This document shows, piece by piece, positions 59,804 to 64,000 of a DNA stretch of 64,000 nucleotides; the stretch's first letter is position 1; each line of letters starts with the position of its first letter. The DNA comes from an uncultured cyanobacterium (GTDB lineage: Bacteria; Cyanobacteriota; Cyanobacteriia; Cyanobacteriales; Microcystaceae). A program made the position numbers and the translations under genes. The notes under the pieces are model-generated. The model searched no databases. It worked only from the letters and a program-made list of their open reading frames with translations, and had not been told where the DNA came from. The DNA is taken from positions 1 through 64,000 of the forward strand of contig CAISPN010000022.1 in the NCBI GenBank assembly GCA_903887375.1, written 5' to 3'.

Positions 59804-60372
59804 TGAGTGTAGCACGTGAGGTTGGTAGAGCCATAAGATCTACTTTAGTACTTTGGTTGATCGTCGCTATTATTTACCCTTTGGCAATGATAGGCTTTGC
59901 TCAGATTGGTTTTCCCTATCAAGCCAATGGTAGTTTAATCAGAAATAAAGAAGGCAAATTAGTAGGCTCAGCCTTAATTGGCCAGCCTTTTAATTCGGAG
60001 CGTTACTTTAATGGTCGCCCTAGCAGTGTGGATTACAGTACAAACAAAAATATCGGAATTTCAGGTGGGAGCAACCTAGCCCCTAGCAATCCAGAGCTAC
60101 TGACTACTATCCAAAAAAAGATGGAATTGCTAAAACAATCACAAATCACTCCAAGTGCTTCTTTAGTATACTCTTCTGGCTCTGGCTTGGATCCTCATTT
60201 AACCCCAGAGGAAACTATTGCCCAAATCCCTAGAGTTGCTAAAGCCAGAGGACTCCAACCTTCCCAGCTCGAAAAATTAGTACTAAAGAACACTGATGGG
60301 CGCTTCTTGGGTATCTTTGGTGAACCTGGAGTCAATATCCTAAAGCTCAATCTGACTCTTGATGAGCTTTAG
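59803..60372 (+). CDS. kdpC: Potassium-transporting ATPase subunit C
   Basis: KdpC is the small auxiliary subunit that raises ATP affinity of KdpB. The 189-residue protein starts with SVAREVGRAIRSTLVLWLIV, a membrane helix, and carries GSALIGQPFNSERYFNGRPS, SSGSGLDPHLTPEETIAQIP and FGEPGVNILKLNLTL. The GTG at 59803 has a GGAGAA eight bases before it and overlaps the kdpF stop (TAGTG). A longer TTG start at 59758 is unlikely. No kdpD or kdpE follows; the convergent methyltransferase gene overlaps its last 26 bases. Confidence 0.95.
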   Translation: MSVAREVGRAIRSTLVLWLIVAIIYPLAMIGFAQIGFPYQANGSLIRNKEGKLVGSALIGQPFNSERYFNGRPSSVDYSTNKNIGISGGSNLAPSNPELLTTIQKKMELLKQSQITPSASLVYSSGSGLDPHLTPEETIAQIPRVAKARGLQPSQLEKLVLKNTDGRFLGIFGEPGVNILKLNLTLDEL

Positions 60373-61546
60373 ATAACATGATTAGTTGTCTGTCCTGTAA
60401 AGAGCGTACATTATCTAAATTTAATTCTCCCAAGATCTCTGCTATAGGTGTTCTGCCATCACAAGAGCGCATGAAATTGTACTGCGCATCACTCAAGCTG
60501 ACTGGTTGATATTCATAATCTAGAAAACTTTGTTCAGGCCAACCATAGAGGCAGGGATGAACCTCAGCAACAGCATTTTTTAGAACTAGATCATCAGACC
60601 AATCTGTTCGAGAAAGTGGTGGCCGTCCCAAGAAAAACTCATAGTGGGTGATATCAGGATCTAGCAACTCAATTAATTGATAGCGCTCTTTTAAAGATAA
60701 ATTTTCAGAAAGCTCCATCAGTTGAGGTGATTTACCAAGCAAGCGCTCTAGTTGCCAATATTGTGGATTGGAAAAGCCTAGAAATTCTAAATTAGCCGAA
60801 TCGATCAACTCAAAGAGCGTCTTGATACTGTAGTCAAACTCCAAAGGATGAACATACATATCAGCAAAGGACTGGTCCCAATGGTTTTCTAAAGCCCAGC
60901 GCTCTTTTTCTCTTTTGAGCAGACGGTTGTTTTCTGGAAGAGAAGCAAAGATATCTCTGCCAATAGAGACTCCAGCTTGATAGTCTTCTTTTTCTTTCTG
61001 GAGCAACTTGATTGCTTTTTGCATTAATTGAATTTCCCAGCGCCCCAAATCAGCATATACAAAGACATGAAGCAACCCTCCAGGAGCTAATTTAGCCGCC
61101 AGAGATTTTATACCTGCTATAGGATCAGGAAGATGATGCAAAACCCCCACACAGTTGATCAAGTTAAACTCACCTTCTAATTTATCTGCTTGCTCTATTT
61201 TGATATGTTGGAAAGTGACCTTGGGAGAGCGTCCTTTGAGTACACCAGAGCGCTCAGATCTCTGCTGAGCAATAGCTAAAGCCTTCTCGCTCAAGTCTAT
61301 AGCAACGACTTCTGCTGTTGGGTTGAGATATATCAAATATTCGGTACTAACTCCAGTTCCACAGCCAGCATCGAGAATTCTGATATTATTTTGTTTTGGT
61401 TTTTCTCCTAGGGCAAAATTGTGAGCTGCTTGCCAGTTCCATCGCCAATTATAACCAGGTGGCAAATCATCTGAGAGAGGATCGGGCGGAAATGGATAGG
61501 TATTATATAGTCGCTCGACCTTGGCTTGGTTGTAATCTTGATCCAT
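60347..61546 (-). CDS. Class I SAM-dependent methyltransferase
   Basis: A 399-residue cytoplasmic protein. The SAM-binding core near residue 55 has motif I NIRILDAGCGTGVSTEYL, then AEVVAIDLSEKALAIAQQ and LINCVGVLHHLPDPIAGIKS. The C-terminal about 200 residues resemble the regulatory part of cyanobacterial bi-domain methyltransferases (LELIDSANLEFLGF-like, then SDAQYNFMRSCDGRTPIAEI). The substrate is unknown. A TTG three codons upstream is rejected as the start. Its 3' 26 bases are antisense to the end of kdpC. Confidence 0.82.
   Translation of the reverse strand: MDQDYNQAKVERLYNTYPFPPDPLSDDLPPGYNWRWNWQAAHNFALGEKPKQNNIRILDAGCGTGVSTEYLIYLNPTAEVVAIDLSEKALAIAQQRSERSGVLKGRSPKVTFQHIKIEQADKLEGEFNLINCVGVLHHLPDPIAGIKSLAAKLAPGGLLHVFVYADLGRWEIQLMQKAIKLLQKEKEDYQAGVSIGRDIFASLPENNRLLKREKERWALENHWDQSFADMYVHPLEFDYSIKTLFELIDSANLEFLGFSNPQYWQLERLLGKSPQLMELSENLSLKERYQLIELLDPDITHYEFFLGRPPLSRTDWSDDLVLKNAVAEVHPCLYGWPEQSFLDYEYQPVSLSDAQYNFMRSCDGRTPIAEILGELNLDNVRSLQDRQLIMLSKAHQESD

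Positions 61547-64000
<2,454 letters not shown>

Overview
The window is a stretch of low-GC cyanobacterial chromosome. The lineage signal is strong. It holds the start of apcE (phycobilisome core-membrane linker), ccs1 (thylakoid cytochrome c maturation), ycf51, a plastid-lipid-associated (fibrillin) protein and a kdp operon with a cyanobacterial-type small subunit. It also holds many families I know mainly from cyanobacteria: TIGR04376, DUF3119, DUF3086, DUF3134, Npun_F0494 and a TIGR03492 LpxB-related protein. Genes are tightly packed. I recognise no rRNA, tRNA, CRISPR array, insertion sequence or prophage. The genus cannot be fixed from the sequence alone. The HIP1 octamer common in many cyanobacteria was found only twice.

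Layout. 1-5.6 kb: a secreted pentapeptide-repeat protein, purK, a YrdC/Sua5 tRNA-modification enzyme, the nickel-cofactor gene larC, and small membrane or unknown proteins (DUF308, DUF4334, YihY). 5.7-13.3 kb: a GT39-like membrane glycosyltransferase, a coiled-coil protein and a GspC/PilP-like protein on the minus strand. Divergent from them are DUF3119, DUF3086, plsY, a TldD/PmbA-like gene and a small membrane-anchored protein. 13.4-29.1 kb: housekeeping genes, namely fibrillin, DUF3134, mraY, dxs, argS, pgm, a saccharopine-dehydrogenase-like oxidoreductase, ccs1, argG, upp and a large Ski2-like helicase.

29.2-36.7 kb looks accessory: a DUF1345 protein, an FUSC-type transporter, and a divergent pair made of a DUF1254/DUF1214 protein and a formylglycine-type sulfatase. 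The DUF1254 gene is more GC-rich than its surroundings. 36.8-45.7 kb is a long minus-strand run: a TM2 protein, an iron-type alcohol dehydrogenase, ycf51, a SPINDLY-type TPR/O-GlcNAc transferase, cinA, a WecA-like sugar-phosphate transferase and glyA.

45.7-52.9 kb: an LpxB-related protein and a WD40 protein whose first repeats are near-identical 126-bp copies. A 476-bp intergenic region with hairpins and a possible tiny ORF follows. Next is a three-gene set in which two proteins each carry two YbjQ-like domains; this is my best candidate for a poorly described system. A membrane protein closes the region. 52.9-64 kb: lysS, an aspartate-type aminotransferase, kdpA-kdpB-kdpF/G-kdpC, a SAM methyltransferase and the 5' part of apcE, which runs off the window.

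Recurring architecture: several convergent pairs overlap at their 3' ends (purK/tsaC, larC/DUF308, LpxB-related/WD40, kdpC/methyltransferase). One divergent pair (tsaC/larC) shares a CATG at its start codons. Several co-directional genes use ATGA, TGATG or TAGTG stop-start overlaps, which suggests translational coupling.
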